Source: Bryum argenteum (taxonomy: Eukaryota > Streptophyta > Bryopsida > Bryales > Bryaceae). Taken from it: a stretch of DNA of 64,000 bases. The notes beneath the pieces were generated by a model that was not told the DNA's origin, did no database searches, and saw nothing but the letters and a program-made list of their open reading frames with translations. The translations under genes and the position numbers were made by a program. The DNA is taken from NCBI GenBank assembly GCA_037043015.1, contig CM073330.1:5915263-5979262 (forward strand), in the 5' to 3' direction. The stretch's first letter is position 1. The number at the start of each line of letters is the position of its first letter. Shown piece after piece: positions 62,380-64,000 of the stretch.

Positions 62380-64000
62380 CCAAAACTACCAAAAAGCTAC
62401 CCTCTTTTGATTCAAGGAGAAAATTTTCAAATTTTGGCGTACTTTCAGGTATGTAATCGTAGGATCTAGTACTTAACTTGTTTTACTATATGTATAATTA
62501 ATTTATCTCAGAGTTAAATTCCTTATTAACTGTGAAATGATAATGTTTAACCCCTGAAGGCCCGAGCAACCCAAAATGGGTATTTGCTCTTTCGGGCAAC
62601 CTAGATGAAAGGGTTAAAATCTGTATTTTTGCCTAAGATTATTTCTAGATGTTTGCTATACTACGAGGTGAATTTGCAAAGTCGAATTCCAATCTAAGAA
62701 ATTTTTAACAAATTTTTTAGTTTTCAAGCCCAAATAGGGGAGTTCAGACAATTATAAATTTGGTATTTTTTATAAATTTTTTTTAGAATTATGTTTATGG
62801 TGATACTTTTAGTCAAGAAATATTCAAGAAATCCATGTTCAAGCTCTTACCAACTTTACAAGGGTAGCCCTCAAAATTTAGGAGAGCACGCTTCAAAAGT
62901 TGCAAAAAAACTTTACACATTAACTTTGACGCTACAATCTCACAAATGGTAAAGATTTAACGGTTGAGATTTGACATGGTGTTTATGCAAGTAGTCATTT
63001 TAAAGATATTCTGGTTCAAAATATCAAAAAAGTAAAAGATATTTGAATCATATCTCAATTTGCATAAAGTGGTCAATAATCGCAATTTTTGATCTTGAAG
63101 GCTAAAAAACATGCTTGAACCTATTGGGATTGAAGTTGGAGCAAATGTTTTTTTTCCCTTGTTGTGGAAAGGGTATCTAGTCTTCGAGGGCCGAAAACAA
63201 TTGTTTTTGATAGAAAATTTGATATGAGGCTCTTTACATGATTCTTGTTCCTAGGTGAGTTAAAAACATGTCTATGCAATTTTAACCCTCATGCAAGCTA
63301 CAAAACCAAGATCATGCCTTGAAACCTAACCTTATTTACACATACAAAATATAAAAACTTGAAAAAAAGTAAAGGCTCATTTATTATTTGTAGTGAATTT
63401 TTGAATTTTCTATGATTTAAATAATTTAGGGCTGATTTTGAAAATAAATGAGTATATACCGCAATTTGGGAAGTTTTGGGCAAACTTCAAACAATGTTTT
63501 CAAACTTTGACCTTGAATTTCTCTTGAATTTTGAAGCTTGTAAGGATTTTCTCGAAAGGTATAGAAAAGCTTTCCACCTTGTCTGAGAAAGGTTTCAACT
63601 TCATATGATCCAAATTTAAAAAGCAGCTGATCAAACTCTAATCAACCTGAATATGGCCTCAGTCAACTTTAGGGATTAAAGGTCCCTTTCTATGTGGAAT
63701 TTGTTAACCCTAAAAATCCAAGAAAACCGATTCGGTTTTCTGAGATTTCGGGGAGCTCATTTTAAGAAGATAAATTGATATTTCTGCCTAAGATTTTTAC
63801 TGGGTGCTCCCCATAGTGTAATGTGTATGTCGTAAAATTTGCAAAGCCAAATTTTAATTTTAAAATCTCCATCTAGAAATTTTAGATTTCAAGTCCAAAA
63901 CGGGAAGTTTGAAATTAGTTGTTCATAAGTATTTTTTCTTCAAAATATGTTCATTAACAAATTATTATTTAAATTTTAAAGTGTCCGAAGTCAAAAAGTT
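62380..64000. repeat. Dispersed repeat block, several pieces
   Basis: 'aaccccaaaactaccaaaaa' through 'gatctagtacttaactt' (62375-62480) is the reverse complement of 2165-2270. 'aactttgacgctacaatctc' (62930 on) matches 41865 and 1105. 63160-63680 matches 18960-19570. 63820-63900 matches 41218-41298. 'tttaacccctgaaggcc' (62549) and 'ctttagggattaaagg' (63668) are boundary-like motifs. The block runs off the window. Confidence 0.7.

Overview
The window looks like nuclear DNA of a land plant. It holds ten spliced or single-exon protein genes in GC-richer islands, separated by AT-rich, repeat-filled DNA. Plant hallmarks are a plastid-type ATP-phosphofructokinase with the plant GGNGTHAGA motif, an ALF4/glomulin homologue, three class-I-like small heat-shock proteins and GT-AG introns. 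A fused ergothioneine-type gene and a two-exon membrane protein that I associate with mosses and lycophytes suggest a non-seed plant, most likely a bryophyte. That placement is inference. I rebuilt exon models by hand; nearly all junctions are GT-AG and keep phase.

Layout. 1-2.5 kb: repeats. 2.7-4.2 kb: two adjacent + strand genes, one a membrane protein and one a small domain of unknown function followed by a 57-bp tandem repeat. 5.4-6.4 kb: single-exon, probably plastid-targeted membrane protein. 7.8-12.0 kb: ALF4-like gene (+, 13 exons). 15.6-13.0 kb: Egt1-like gene (-, 5 exons), convergent with ALF4. 16-35.8 kb: gene-poor block with SINE copies, three TAA-flanked MITEs, minisatellites and a 2.78-kb Tc1-like transposon with about 567-bp terminal inverted repeats and a broken transposase. 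40.4-35.8 kb: phosphofructokinase (-, 11 exons). 40.8-44.8 kb: repeats, a Stowaway-like MITE and an (AT)60 tract. 44.85-48.0 kb: two direct copies of a small heat-shock gene with heat-shock elements. 57.7-49.6 kb: 15-exon gene for a predicted 1926-residue coiled-coil protein (-). 59.4-59.8 kb: full-length SINE. 61.2-62.3 kb: third, inverted heat-shock gene copy. 62.4-64 kb: the same dispersed repeats as at the left end.

The genes do not form a pathway cluster. The most notable locus is the Egt1-like gene. It joins a histidine trimethylation (EgtD-type) domain to an iron-dependent sulfoxide synthase (EgtB-type: DinB plus FGE) in the order used by fungal Egt1, yet it carries spliceosomal introns in plant context. 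Other points of note are the DD34E Tc1-type element, which is unusual for plants, a tRNA-derived SINE family ending in a tetranucleotide (TCTA)n tail, a coiled-coil gene with an internal exon duplication, and a large dispersed repeat family recognised by a TTTAGGGGTTAA-like boundary motif.
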